DNA of 64,000 nt from Lophius americanus. Taxonomy: Eukaryota; Chordata; Actinopteri; Lophiiformes; Lophiidae. The stretch is taken from positions 4,082,501 through 4,146,500 of the forward strand of contig JBBDHG010000133.1 in assembly GCA_037951165.1 (NCBI GenBank), written 5' to 3'. Shown here in pieces: positions 1 through 19,918 of the stretch. Position 1 is the stretch's first letter, and each line of letters starts with the position of its first letter. A program made the position numbers and the translations under genes. The notes below the pieces were generated by a model. That model saw nothing but the letters and a program-made list of their open reading frames with translations, was not told the DNA's origin and did no database searches.

Positions 1-386
1 GCGCCAACTTATTTGACTGAAGGGCGAAAATGATAACCGTCAAAATAAACTTCCCAGCGTCTGTTTTTGTGATCTGTTTAATCAACCGAATTGAAATTAA
101 GAGCTATTGGGCAACATAATAGGTTGTCAGTAGTCTCAATTGTTAGTTTTCCTTTTTTAAGTTGGCAGAATCTTTATTCTAACTCGTGAGTTAAAACATC
201 GGTCATTCATTCAATCGGTTAAAAAAAACAAGAAGTTATTTCTATTAATCCATTTTGTAACGCACATATGCTTTATCAATGTAACACACGGAGGTTGTAG
301 TAAACCAGTGCAATCTCCATGTGTTTTAAACCACTAGACATTTAAGATTTAGCTTATTAACTGTGTTCCCTTTAATTCTCCACTAG
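1..386 (+). other. naca: naca 5' noncoding / intron 1
   Basis: No coding exon seen. The stretch ends in a pyrimidine-rich acceptor (cactag, 381-386) five bases before the naca ATG, so it is probably the end of intron 1. The noncoding first exon and promoter should then lie left of the window. An alternative is that the promoter lies inside this stretch; no TATA box or CpG island is evident. Confidence 0.5.
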
Positions 387-391
387 CAACC

Positions 392-7847
<7,456 letters not shown>

Positions 7848-7945
7848 TGGGACACTGGCATCGAAGGGTTCGAGAGAGGTTGCTGATATAAGCTCGTTTA
7901 TACAATTTATACCCAAGATGGAAATAAAGTTGTGGCTTGATAAAT
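7848..7945 (+). terminator. naca: naca 3' UTR and polyadenylation signal
   Basis: A short 3' UTR follows the TAA. AATAAA at 7923-7928 lies about 75 nt after the stop and is followed by a TG-rich stretch, fitting a 3' end near 7945. Confidence 0.75.
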
Positions 7946-8547
7946 TAAATGTAATATTGTAATTCTTTAATTGGTGAGGACTTTTTGTTGTGGACTGGCT
8001 CCAGGATTGATAATGCAGTAACCCTTAAATATTTGACCAGATTTTACTGCCCATTATTGATTAATAGCTTATTGAAAATTATTACACTGACTTCAATTTG
8101 AAATGGTAAATTACAATCTTAAATGCCCCTCGCCATTGCTTATAATTTCTTCTTACTCCAAATTATCGCTGAGGGCATATAAGGTCATGTCCTAGTTTGG
8201 TTGAACTACCCCCTCATAATACAATTTGAAATAATCTTGTTATTTTGCCACCCTGTATTTATTAAATTTCTTCAAGGTCAACAGAGCACACTGGATGTAA
8301 TGGCAAAACGATTATTGTGAATAAAGTTAACGTACAAGTTGCCCTTTAAAGAGAATTCTGAAACTACATGTCCTTTCTACAGCCTTACAAGAAATTTCAC
8401 CTGTTAACCTTCTGTGTTTATCTTTGAACAGCATGTGTATTTAAAATTCTTAAATATTGGTATATTGTGTTGAAGGGTGTAATTTGTAATATAGGCATGA
8501 CACAATTGGAAAATCTAACGGATAACAATACCAATGAGCATGACTGC

Positions 8548-8585
8548 CACATACCCCACCACAGCAATACTGGGTGGGGTATGTG
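8548..8585. other. Inverted repeat, 13-bp perfect stem
   Basis: cacataccccacc (8548-8560) pairs with ggtggggtatgtg (8573-8585) across a 12-nt loop. Function unknown. Confidence 0.6.
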
Positions 8586-8804
8586 TACTGGGCTAGCGGT
8601 GGTATGCAGAAGACTGGTTTCCCTAGTCTGCTCTTGTTTTCAGGTGGATTCATAATGGCACACAAAGAAGGCTCAAAAAAAAAAAAAGTTTTATAATTGA
8701 ATATTTTAGGGCACCAATTGACACTAGGAGAAGAATAATCAGGAAGAGTTTGAAAAATTAATTTTTTGTTCTTACATGTTTTGGTCTCCCTGCAGAAAAG
8801 TTTG

Positions 8805-9190
8805 AATATAATAATACATTTAATTTATAATGCACGTTACATTTGGATCAAATCTCAGTGCTACAAGGTAAAAGCATCAATAAAAAATATAACTATATAA
8901 AAACATGACCAAAAAGCAGCTATGTTAATTAAAAGTTACAGGTTCTGATAAAAAGGGAAGTTTTAAGTCTTTTTTAAAATGTGTCAGTTGTCTATGGAGC
9001 CCTCTAGTGGCCAGGCAGAGCATTCCACAGATGAGGGGCAGCAGAACAGAAGGCCAGATCAGCCATTAATGAATATGAATGAACTAAGAAAAATGTGACA
9101 CCACAGTCATAATGGAAGCCAATTGTGGTCCGGTTCGCAGATTCTAGTGCACATAATTCAAAAGATGCACGTTTGGTAGGCATCTGATGA
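8805..9190 (+). repeat. Degraded dispersed repeat (copy 1)
   Basis: Its first ~60 bp (aatacatttaatttataatg, then acatttggatcaaatctca) recurs at 11799-11860. The following part (gagccctctagtggccaggc, then gagcattccacag and gaggggcagcagaacaga) is a motif I associate with a common interspersed repeat of fish genomes. Class not assigned. Confidence 0.6.
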
Positions 9191-10389
9191 AGATCTTGGA
9201 TTTTTTTTGGTTAATCCAGTCTGTTTGATTTTGGTGGGATTTGTTTTCTGTGAAAACCCAAGTAATTATAATTTTACTGTTGTATCGAGGTAATCTTAAA
9301 AGTGACTGATGAATGGAGAAGGGGGTAAAATACCCATCGCATTCACAAACCGGAATTTACTTTTATCCCTCAATGGATATTTGCAACTGTGTGTAACAAG
9401 ATGTGCTGCAGAGAAATTAAAAATCTATATACTTCATTTAATCGTCACATCTCCGGGGCAAATCTTTTCTTTCTGACTGCCTTAGTTACTCTTTTTGAAT
9501 AGTAATACCTTTCCTGGACAGTGAAAGTGGCACATTGCTACATTTGGTATACTATACTATTTTTTTTTTCTGATTAAAAATTGGAATCAAACAATTTTTT
9601 GCCAAAGTAAGTGTCACAAGGAAATGGAACTGGTCTCTAGGTGCAAAGCATGAATATGATATGATATACACTGAATATTTAGTTTTTATGCATTGAAAAA
9701 TATATTTTTCTAATGTGGAATAATTATTTAAACATAATGGCAAAACGGTACTTTTGAATGCCGTTGTTGATTAGCAAAACCTTTAGAGCAGTAAAAAAAA
9801 AAAGGTACACCACCAGAATTAGAATTTGTTGATAACAGCACAACCTATAAAGAGGTTAAAAAAGGAACAAAATAGAAAGACTTAATCAATAATTCTTATA
9901 TATAAAAAATATTATATATATATATTTTATAATTTTTTAACTGGTATTACCAATCTTATTGTCTTATTTCAAATGATTGGAATACATCTTCAACCGCGAT
10001 GGAGACCTTTTTAAACGTTTAAACGTTGATTTAATATTTTTGGGCTGAGGATCGAGGGTTTGGGAAATTCTCGACATTTACTTTACACTATGGCAGCATA
10101 GTATACCAAGTTAATAAGAGTATACCGGGTAGATTCATTTGGATTATTATTGTTTAGGAATTAATAATGTCCTCTATAGAAAATTAGGTTAAAATCTAAG
10201 TAGGGTCGGGGTGCACTTACATTATAAATTGAAAGTACCCCGTGCAAATAATTGTTTCTTTTCTGCCTGCCAGTGTGAAATCCCAATTATTTCCACCTCA
10301 AATTTGTTTTCTCAATAAGTATGTTATTTATAGTGGTCATACTGGGTTAAAATCGCATTATACTGGGTCCCTGCAGGCTTAACACTTCC

Positions 10390-10621
10390 TGTTACTCAGC
10401 CAAAAATGAAAGCTCTAGAAACGTCTAGCAACTTCACGCTCCAATTGCGTTGACAGCGCCATTCTCGTACCAGGATACGCAAGAGAACCCGGCGTTAGTG
10501 CACAAGCTATAGGCGTTCGCACAGGTTGTTTGTGGCCAGCATTCCTCTTTTTGCGGGCAGTACATTTCTTTCCACCGGAGTGTTTACCTGCGACTACAAA
10601 GCTTACTTCACATCCAGACAT
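10390..10621 (+). promoter_or_regulatory. ptges3: ptges3 promoter-proximal region and 5' UTR exon
   Basis: GC content and CpG frequency rise here relative to the flanks, as at a housekeeping promoter. The exon ends catccagacAT|gtaagt, a strong donor at 10622. The transcription start is not defined by any motif I can see. Confidence 0.55.
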
Positions 10622-13600
10622 GTAAGTTTTGGGAAGTTAACATTGAGAATAAAACCGTAGGAAATAGCGATAGTAGAAACCAGCTCTGCTAGCTAACGTT
10701 ACCGCGTGACAACATGGTTTCTCAAAGGCGGGAGGCTGGCCTTCCCTCGTTTAACCTTAAGCAAACGGCAGCTAGCTACCTAACTAGCACTTAGAGCAAA
10801 ATAAATAATGTCCTATCACTGCTAATGTTTTAGACACAATGCACTGATGGTAGCCCATAACATAGGTACTTTTTGCAATGGAATGAGTCCGGTGCACCGC
10901 ATGGCGTACAGTAACTAAGACCGCGGCTAACGTCAGCCTTGTTAGCTTAACAACATGGTGTTCATTACACGATTCTGGCCGTATAAGCAGGAACACTGCT
11001 TGGAAACTGGATGCTTTCTGCTTTATTAATAAGATATTTTTTTATTAATTAGAATTTCTTTATATTGACTCATGTCTGTCGTATTAGAAGGCTGCGAGTT
11101 GATCTCAAACTTCAAAACGATTAACCAGCAGTCATACATTTAATGCTAGCATTCATGTGCTGCGTCGTTCAGTCCGAGCTGATTTATAAGAGGGTTTGGC
11201 TAATAAATTCAAATTACAGTGGTTGTAATTTGTTGGTGATTGGAATTGGTGATTGGAATTACTAACTAAAACAATTTATAGATGAATCGCTATCACTAAT
11301 ATATAGGTTCTTGGGTCAACCTAGTGTAGTTCTTATCACAGACATGCAATCAGATGAAGCTTTTATGTTAAGATTTGTTACTGGGTCAAACGAGCACTAT
11401 TTAATACGATTCCAAATTTTCAAGGTAATTATGATGTAAGCCATATACTTATCATACTAGAAATTTGTGATTGATTACTATTTATTAGATTATTTATCCT
11501 GTAAATCTGGAGATGGGCTAAAAGTCTCATCAAGTAAAGACTTCATAAAATATGATCATAACTTCTTCAGTTATCAAGTAAAAGATCTTTGGTCCCATTT
11601 ATTTTGCCCATGTTGAGATGCAGTATGGGCCCCTCAAATGATTGCATGGTTTTATTTCAGAATTTACAATGTAGTACACTGATAAACCCTACCATTAAAA
11701 CCACCTTGCTAATATTGTGAATGTTGCTGCATTGTCCTTCTGAAAGAGGCCAGTTGCATCAAGCAGACCACCTGTTGTGAAGGGTTGTGCCAAGTCTGCA
11801 GTAATAATACATTTAATTTATAATGCACTTTACATTTGGATCAAATCTCAAAGTGCTAGCTAGGTGGAATGAGCCAAAGTAGTGTCCACATGAATGGCAG
11901 GATCAAAGGTTTCCCAGCATAGCATTGTCCAAAACAGTATAATGCTTTGGACATCACCTCTACCTTTGATGCACCCTTGTGCAATCTTTTCTCCTGGGAA
12001 GCGATGCACATGCATCTGTCCATCCACATGATGTAAAAATAAACTTTATTCATAAAAACAGGCCACCCTGGTTTGGCTGAAAAACGATTCCAGGCCTACC
12101 ATTGTAGACCGGGAACATCCAACAACAATCGCTTTTGGTGATTTTGACTTGGGCCAAAGTTGCTTACAGGCTGTATGCTTATCCATTTCGTTTCTGCTTC
12201 CCGACAATTAAACTTTAAAGAAAAAATGTACCATTGCTGCATAAAACACCCCCCTACTAATAGGTGTCATTAACAAGATACTCAGGCTAAGTCCACATGT
12301 ACACAGGGATTTTTGTATGGACTGTTTGCAATAAATCGTTTTGACTGCAAAATTAAGGTATTTCGTAATGTGAGATTAGAATATAAAGTGAGCAGAACAA
12401 CAAGCAAAGGAAGTACCGGTACATCTGTTGACGTCACACAAAGGCGATAGCATTGCAAACTGAGACGTTTCATGCTGACATGAGTTTTTCAAGTATTAAC
12501 CAGCTTATGGTAGCCATTTATGCTGTTTGCATTTGGATAAAAGGGTCAAATGCAGAGAAAAGGCACATTTTTTAAAGTACCCTTCTGAGTTTACTGCCTT
12601 CACGTGACAGTGGTTATTCTAAACACATATGATGCTTCTTGCAACAGGAACACATTGTAACTTGATGCTGCATGGCGACCTGACACTTTCATCTTTTTAA
12701 TGACAGGCTGTTGTTTGTGAAGTGAAGTTAAATCATTAAATTATTAATCCTGTTTTTTTTTTTTTTGTTAGGTAATAAGAGTACAATTTTAAATGGCATT
12801 GTGAATTACATCTGACTACTCAGCTTTCAGTTCCATAATGCACTCACAAGTCTGAATTTTGATTTCCTCTGTTTCTTTACAGGACTTCAGCATCTGCCAA
12901 GTGGTATGACAGCAGGGACTCCGTATTTATAGAGTTCTATGTACCAGACAGCAAAGATGTACAAGTCAGTTTTGACAAAAAAAAGTGTAGTTTCAGGTAC
13001 GTTTGTCTCATGCGGGTTCTTAAATATCTAAAGTTTTATTGATCATATATTTTGTTATTGTAATATCGATTCTTCCATTTTTATTGTATAAGATTTTATT
13101 TTATTTTTCTACCAAGTAATTCCTTGTTTGTAATTTCTATTTTTCAACAGTTGTCTTCGAGATGACAATGTCAAACTTGAGAATGAATTCGAACTTTTTG
13201 AAGCCATTGATGAAAATGTAAGTTATGTTTTGTCTGAATTGTTACTTTGATAAATATTACTCTAGAATATGAAGACTGTATTGCAGATTGTAATACACAA
13301 TACACTTCCATCTTTTCTGTACACCTCAACACAGGAAGCCAAACATACACGCACAGGTCGTTCAGTGTTGTGCCAACTACCAAAAGCACAGCCAGGGAAG
13401 CCGTGGCCAAGGATAACAAAAGAAAAGGCTAAGGTTAGTTCACACAAATCTGTCATAAACGGAAAAACAAGTTTGAATTATAAATTTGAAAAATCGATTA
13501 ATACTACAATACGGTTAGATGATGCAACACATAAGAATGTTATAAATTTTTGTATTTTACAGCTGTCTTGGCTTAGTGTGGACTTCAGTCACTGGAAAAA

Positions 13601-15294
13601 CTGGGAGGAAGACTCGGACGAGGAGGTGGGCGGCTTCGATCAATTCCCAAATGTAAGTGTAATGCATGATTAGTATAGATAAAAGCACATGACATGATAA
13701 ACCAATGATGGGCCCATCCCAAAACAAACCGATGTAAGTTTAGAATAATGCAGTTGTAAGGCATTATCATGGAATCTTTCCCATAGTAATGACATGAAGT
13801 TCTATAATCATTATCCGATACATAATATTAGACGATGCAGAGTCACAATCAGATATGTGTATCTTGCAATCTAGTAACTGAGTTTTGTACCACACTTTGT
13901 ATAAAACTACACAGTAAAAAGAGACAAATACAAGGGATTGCGTTGTTGGTTGAGATATTGGGGCACCAACAGTGAATGACTGAATTTTTTTTTTTTTTTT
14001 AATCTAATTCCAAGTACCAATCGCCAACTCTCCCCCTACTGATTCTTGTCTACAGTTGAAATATAAGGAGGCAAAGAACAAAATACAAAAATGACTGCTC
14101 AAAAAAGAGGGTTCTGGTTTTTCATTACTGCAATAAAAGGTTGTTGCACGGTAAATCACTGTACTCTGAAACATTTATCATATTAAAGATACGCAAGAGT
14201 CCGGTTGAAGTGAACGTGAAACACCAGATATAATTAGCATAAGTAAAAGAAGAATGCAACTCTAAAAAATCCTCACGTTAAATTTAATTAAAATAAGTCA
14301 AGTCCCTGGTGAGATTAAGCGGTTACAGATAATGGATGGAGTGGCGTAATCCTGTGCTAGCATAAAACAATACATCGGGGTATTGACTGGCTCAAGGTTC
14401 CACAGAAGCTAACTAATGGGAGCACACACCATCTGTGGATCAATTGGGAAAACAAGGAACCCCACTCTTAGATCGAGGTGCACGACTCGTCTTCTGTATA
14501 GCAGCAATCAATTTTACACTTTGAACCCAAGAATAGATTAACGTGTTTTATGCTTTCCCTTTAAAATGCCAAATGTTGTTCCTCATTGACATCTAGCTGC
14601 ACTGAAATTAATTATTCCTCCATAGAGCTGAAATACTGATGATTGTAGTAAGCACTTTTTAAAGAAGGATTATGGAGGAGAGGGTTTTCACCCGTCATCA
14701 TCATCATCATCAAGTAATCTAAATAAAGAGGAAAACTGGCACTAGCTTTGAATTAGAACCTTATATTGAACAACGATAAAAGTATACTAATCCATTCTGG
14801 GATGCAAAACATGAGACGGGTACCTCCCCATAATCAAGTGATTGCTTGTTTTTATAAAGTGGGAAATTTAGGTAAAGATTCCCACAAGCTGGAACATTTT
14901 TGTGTAAAACCCTGAGTCAATAAAGCATGTATATTTTGTCACCATCATTTGTTTCATGTAAAGAATACAAAGGAGGTAACTTTGGTTTAATATTACAGAT
15001 GATGAACGACATTGGAGGTGACGATGACATGCCAGATCTAGATGGTGCAGATGATGATGTGAGAAGTTTTCTCTTTCTTCCACATTTTGTATAATCAGAT
15101 ATTTACCATTACCCATCCCCTAATATATATTTTTTCCTTTTAGGACGAGTCTGCTGATAGCGATGATGAAAGTAAGTATTTATTAACCTGTAACAGCAAC
15201 AATGATTCTGAACAATCTCTTTGAGAATGTTTGATGTGATGCTGGGTTAAATGTCCTTTCTGCCCTGCTTTCAGAATTGGAAGATGTGGAATAA
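10620..15294 (+). CDS. ptges3: Prostaglandin E synthase 3 / HSP90 co-chaperone p23
   Basis: p23 stabilises ATP-bound HSP90 and matures its clients; cytosolic prostaglandin E synthase activity is also reported for the family. Exons: 10620-10621, 12883-12996, 13151-13217, 13335-13433, 13563-13652, 14999-15058, 15144-15171, 15275-15294. They join in frame to 480 nt, 159 aa (human 160). The protein begins MTSASAKWYDSRDSVFIEF and has the CS-domain fold throughout. It keeps the p23 signature KLSWLSVDFSHWKNWEEDSD (residues about 92-111) and ends in an acidic tail (DLDGADDDDESADSDDEKLEDVE, given in part: ESADSDDEKLEDVE). The start codon is split: AT at the end of exon 1, G as first base of exon 2. 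No other in-frame ATG precedes the conserved ASAKWYD. Teleosts have more than one ptges3 paralogue; which one this is cannot be told from sequence alone. Confidence 0.95.
10622..12882 (+). other. ptges3: ptges3 intron 1
   Basis: A 2.26-kb intron splitting the ATG. It holds a second copy of the naca-ptges3 intergenic repeat (11799-11860) and a T-run near 12750. Nothing else recognised. Confidence 0.7.
11799..11860 (+). repeat. Dispersed repeat (copy 2, truncated)
   Basis: Near-identical to 8805-8865 over about 55 bp (aatacatttaatttataatg, acatttggatcaaatctca), then diverges. Confidence 0.7.
13653..14998 (+). other. ptges3: ptges3 intron 5
   Basis: A 1.35-kb AT-rich intron with a (CAT)n run near 14694-14713. 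No RNA gene or transposon recognised. Confidence 0.65.
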
Positions 15295-16325
15295 GACCAT
15301 GACTCTCTGAAGAATACGGAACAACAGTGGGCAAGAAGAATTAAAACAAATTTATTTCGTGAAATTGAGGGCAGTGACAACTGTACATATGAGTTAGTAG
15401 CCATATTTAAATCCATAGCCTCAGCTCCAAACTCCATGGTCTCGATCAGTCCACTGAAGGGCGATATGCATGGTATTGTACAGAGCAGCTATCTCCACTT
15501 CCTTTTGCTGTACTGCACCTTTAGGTCTTTTGATTTACTGTTCAATATTACAATTAAGCACACATTATCTGTTGGAAAAAAAGTTATGTAGTAGTTCTCC
15601 ACTCTGCAGTATGTGTTTATGAGATTTAGTTTTCTTTTGAAGGAGTTACAGTTTTAAAGATTAGGCCCACTCCTTCCTAATTTTTGTGGTTTTAAGTTAG
15701 TCCATTGGTGTAGTCTGTTTAATGAGTGAAGAAAAACACTATCTTTGTGCATCAGAAAAAAATACATGCATTTACAGACTGGGTTCCTGCAAAGCCTTCC
15801 ATGTGCGGTGAATTAGAAATCCAGGAGACCAGTCTTTGTTCCTTTGGCTCTACCTTCCAGCTTACATGTTTCCCTTAACATTTGGTGTCTGTAAAACAGC
15901 AGGAGTACTTTCATCTTCACAGTTCCCACCTATGTTGATAAACTGAGCAAAGTCTTACATGTTAAGTATCTTAACAGTTCACCTTTTCACACCCACCTAA
16001 CATCCATACTCATGTCAGACCGCAGAAGAAGCTAACATCTTGGCATGAAGTTCGGTCAGGCCTTGGCTTTGTTTGGTTTGTCGCTATCCAGGTTGTTTTT
16101 GTTTTGATTTTTTTTGTTCTCTTTTTGCTGTTTATTCGTCTATAATGATCCTCCCATGTCGGCAGGGGAAAGATGGGAAGCTAGGTGACAAGTAATGACC
16201 AAATTATATTTGCACTGTCAATTAAATGTATGGGGAGACATAATGTTGATTTACAGTGGAAATTCTTTTTTTTTTTTTTTTTATTGTCTACATCTTTCTA
16301 ATAAACTTAAAGAATCATGTCTTTC
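15295..16325 (+). terminator. ptges3: ptges3 3' UTR and polyadenylation signal
   Basis: The best signal is AATAAA at 16300-16305, after a long T-run, giving a 3' UTR of about 1 kb. Long 3' UTRs are usual for this gene. Another aataaa occurs about 16340. Confidence 0.5.
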
Positions 16326-19300
16326 ATAAAGAGCATCCGTCTCATGTTTAATAAATGTTATTGTTTAGTGGTCTTAACCACCCAAATTTTGTAAAATGTA
16401 TAAATTTGGACAGAATGTTATACTCAATACCGTTGTGGGAAAAGTTGGGCTGAATATTTCCATTGAAAATGATATCAGAATAATTGTTGCCTCAAACGTG
16501 TACTTTCCTGATATCTGCAGTAGTGACATACAACTTTGAACTATTTCTCATGAAATAATGACTAACTGTAAGCACCACTGAATTAATAAAGTGATTCAGT
16601 TTCAATCATAAATAGATTTGATTTTAAGACCCATCTTAAAATTCTACAAAACAATTAGTAGCAGGAATCAAACATTGTTATCTCAATGACCAGGTAATTG
16701 TTGATACTACATATATAGTAATCTTTTTCTTTTTATTATTATGATGTGAGGGAGGGTAGTTTTGATGTATGCCTTTTATCTCTGTTCAAAAGGCAAATTT
16801 TGTATAATTGTAAAATATTGTTCAGAAACTGACGTACAGTCGTACCAATAATTTGTCCAGTTTTTTTTTTTCATCTAAATATTTTGCAAGTTATACGAGC
16901 CTCACCAAACTACATATTACGGTAAGTAATTACAACTTTAGGTATTTTTGTATTTTCTTTTATGTCTTGGCTTTTTCTGCAGAAATGTGATCTCAAAATG
17001 GGAATTGAGTGCGTACAGACTTGAGACGACACCAAACTTGAATTTTTCAAACATTACTAAATTGCACACTTTTATATTTTTAATTTTAATTAAATTTAAT
17101 AGTTGATGCCATGGAAGCATGTTTTGAGTGACTGTCAGATGGTCATTTTACGCAAAGCATATCAAGCACACTACATATTCTAGTTTCCCCAAATTTAATA
17201 CCTAAACCTTTATGATGAGGGATGTATTTTAATATTTTTATTTTCCTTCCAATCATATTTGAGGTTTCCAATTTGAACCTATTGTGGCGTGAAAAACGGT
17301 TGTTTCGCCGTAGCATACATTCTAAACTATATACCTTTCAGTGCTCACAGAAGGAAAAAATATTTTAAGGAACGATGCACTTTCTTTCCCCTTATGTTTC
17401 ACATTAATTTGACTTGCGTACCCAATAGCAGTGTTATTTATAGTAAATCATTTCCGTTCGGCGCTAGGACCCTGAAGCCTTCAATCTCCTCGTCCATGAA
17501 ATTAGCATACTTCCTCTTCGGCCCTCATTTCTTCACTTTCTGGGAAGCTGAATGGAATAGTGCAATAATAATTTCCTGTTTTCAGCCTAAAGCACATTGG
17601 AATAAAAGCGCAGACTAAACACTGATATCGCTCGAACGATAGGATGAAACCCGGTGTAGACTATCACTAGACTTTTAAGATAGCTGTCACAATGCTTTTA
17701 TTATGACGTTTCCCCCTAAAGATAATATAACATAGTCAAATAATGACTAAAAAATCTACCATTTTTCGTCTCCGATACTCTGCAACCACTCATTTCCAAC
17801 GTGAACTTAGTATTCTGGTAAGCACTATTAAAGTATAACATATAAAAAGGATCCCCTACATCATAAATGTAATACCTGTTTATTACAGAATGTCCCTGTG
17901 TCAGTGTAAATGAAGGTGGAGCAGCGCATTCATTTAATATTTAAGTTCCACCTGATAGGATTTTATAATTGTGGTGTATGTCCCCTGTACAATCATGAAG
18001 TTAAAGCTTAAAGTTTCATAGCACACCATCTGAACATTACTTGTATCACATTTAATGCTAATAATGAAACACAGATTATTTTACAGGTTTCAGTAGATAC
18101 ATTTTTGGACAGAATCTCCAAATGGGCCTTTAAGAACACGTTTTTGCACCATCAGTGCCATTTGAGATATCTTAGGGATCAAAATGTAATGCATGTTTGA
18201 TTTTACATGTTAATTAGGTGTTTTATCTTATCGTATTCAAAATGGAACCTGTTCCTCATTAAATATATATATGTGCAAATATTTCAGTGCTTCCTACTTC
18301 CCTTTGGGCCCGTTTCTGTAATATAAGGAAAATAAAACCAACAACTCAAAACAGGCAGTTTCAAAGTTTTCCCTTTACACTGACTGCTAAGTAATTTGGA
18401 AATCAAAAAACCGCTTGAAAAGATCTCACAATATTTTACCAACTTAAAAAAAATATATACCTTAGCATTTTCTTTATAAACACTTTTATGAATGTTTAAA
18501 AAAAAAATTGTAAACATTTGGGCAATTCTTAAGGTTTTTTTTTTAAACACAAATCTTGCGTGTTCACATGCCACAAATCAATCATTGTCCTAAAAATGGG
18601 TGAGGGCTAAATTACAAGACAGAAGAATCCAAAATTTAACCAGGTAAATATTTTACCCACGTGATCACAAACGGATAATAAGATGTCAAATTCTTGAAAG
18701 CATGGAAATCTCCTCATATGTAACACTATGATTAACAATTAACGATGTTAATAGCAGATATAACACTATCTGGTCATAGTATCTAATTTTCTCATTTGGC
18801 TGTAGCTTATTTGTTGACTGATGCATGTTTTTCTCTTTATAGACATTTTATTGTTTGTATGCTTGACCTGGGCTACAGCCCCCTGTGTGGAGGACAAAAA
18901 CATGACATGAATAAACAAACAAATTAATTAAGATATTTTTGTCATTTTGTCATTGAGAGACATTTATTATAATTAAATGTCTCAGCATATTTATTTAAAT
19001 CTGTTAATTAATGTAGTTACTTATGTTTTGTGTAAATCTGCATTTATTTGTATATCCTAATGTCAGTTATCATCTTTCATAGATCAGAAGTGGGAGTTAT
19101 AAGTGATGTCGGCTAAATTGATCTATTATTTGCTGTAGAATGTTTTTTTGTTTTTTTTAAATAGATTGCAATGAAAAATTACATTTACTCACACAAAAAG
19201 GAAAAAAAATAAAAACAGGCTTTTTTTTTAGAAGAATTTCACTATGAATGTAAAATCTGGCTAAGATCATATGCAAATGACAAATTGTTATTGAAATTTG

Positions 19301-19560
19301 GATTGTGGAATATAAATAATAAATAATTATTTAATTGAAGTCTCGAATTGATCAAAATATGTTTTAAGAATGGATAGATGGCTATATTGACAGTCGCAGT
19401 AGTAGTAGTAGTACTAGTGACAGTAGTAATCGTAATATTAGTAGTAGTAGTGTTGGTTATAGCGGTAGTGGCTGTAGTAATAGTAGTTATGGTGTTATGA
19501 CCATTATTTTGAAGTTTACTGTATACCGGAAGTGCGTGCGGTTATCATCGTGACATTTAC
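16326..19560. other. Intergenic region ptges3 - baz2a
   Basis: AT-rich, no coding exon found on either strand. In human the ATP5F1B gene lies in this interval; I found no trace of ATP synthase beta sequence here. Confidence 0.65.
19393..19500. repeat. Imperfect (GTA)n/(AGT)n microsatellite
   Basis: Runs of gtagtagtag interrupted by related triplets (agtaat, ggtagt). Confidence 0.85.
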
Positions 19561-19918
19561 AAAGCGCCCGTTTAGTCTGTTCTGTGATCATGGCTGCACT
19601 GGACCACACCAGCCATGTTTGCTAATTTAAAACCCAAAGGTTAGGGATTAGTTGTTTATTATTTACCGCCGTTCCTTTTAACCTGCATATCCGCTCAGCC
19701 GGTGGTTTGAAGGCATCCGCGCCTTCCAAATCCACGGACTAAAAGGTTGGTTAGCGTTGAGTGGGAATATCAGCGAAACTTTTGGACGTGCCAGTGTGGG
19801 GAGATGATGCGCTGCGATCATTCTGACTGCTCGTGCGGCGTAAACAATAACTTCATCTGACTGCTAGCTAAAACGTTAGCCCGTGAACAAAAGGGAGCAC
19901 GCCTCCGTCTGTTCACAA
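19561..19918 (+). promoter_or_regulatory. baz2a: Probable baz2a promoter and 5' UTR exon
   Basis: CpG-rich compared with its flanks. It ends in a donor (cacaa|gtgagt at about 19919). A short upstream ATG frame of 11 codons starts near 19590. Placement is by inference, without transcript evidence. Confidence 0.4.

Larger units (their letters stand above)
7946..10380. other. Intergenic region naca - ptges3
   Basis: AT-rich, with no gene seen. It contains a short hairpin (8548-8585), a repeat remnant (8805-9190), an A-run near 8677 and an (AT)n patch near 9895-9935. Confidence 0.6.
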
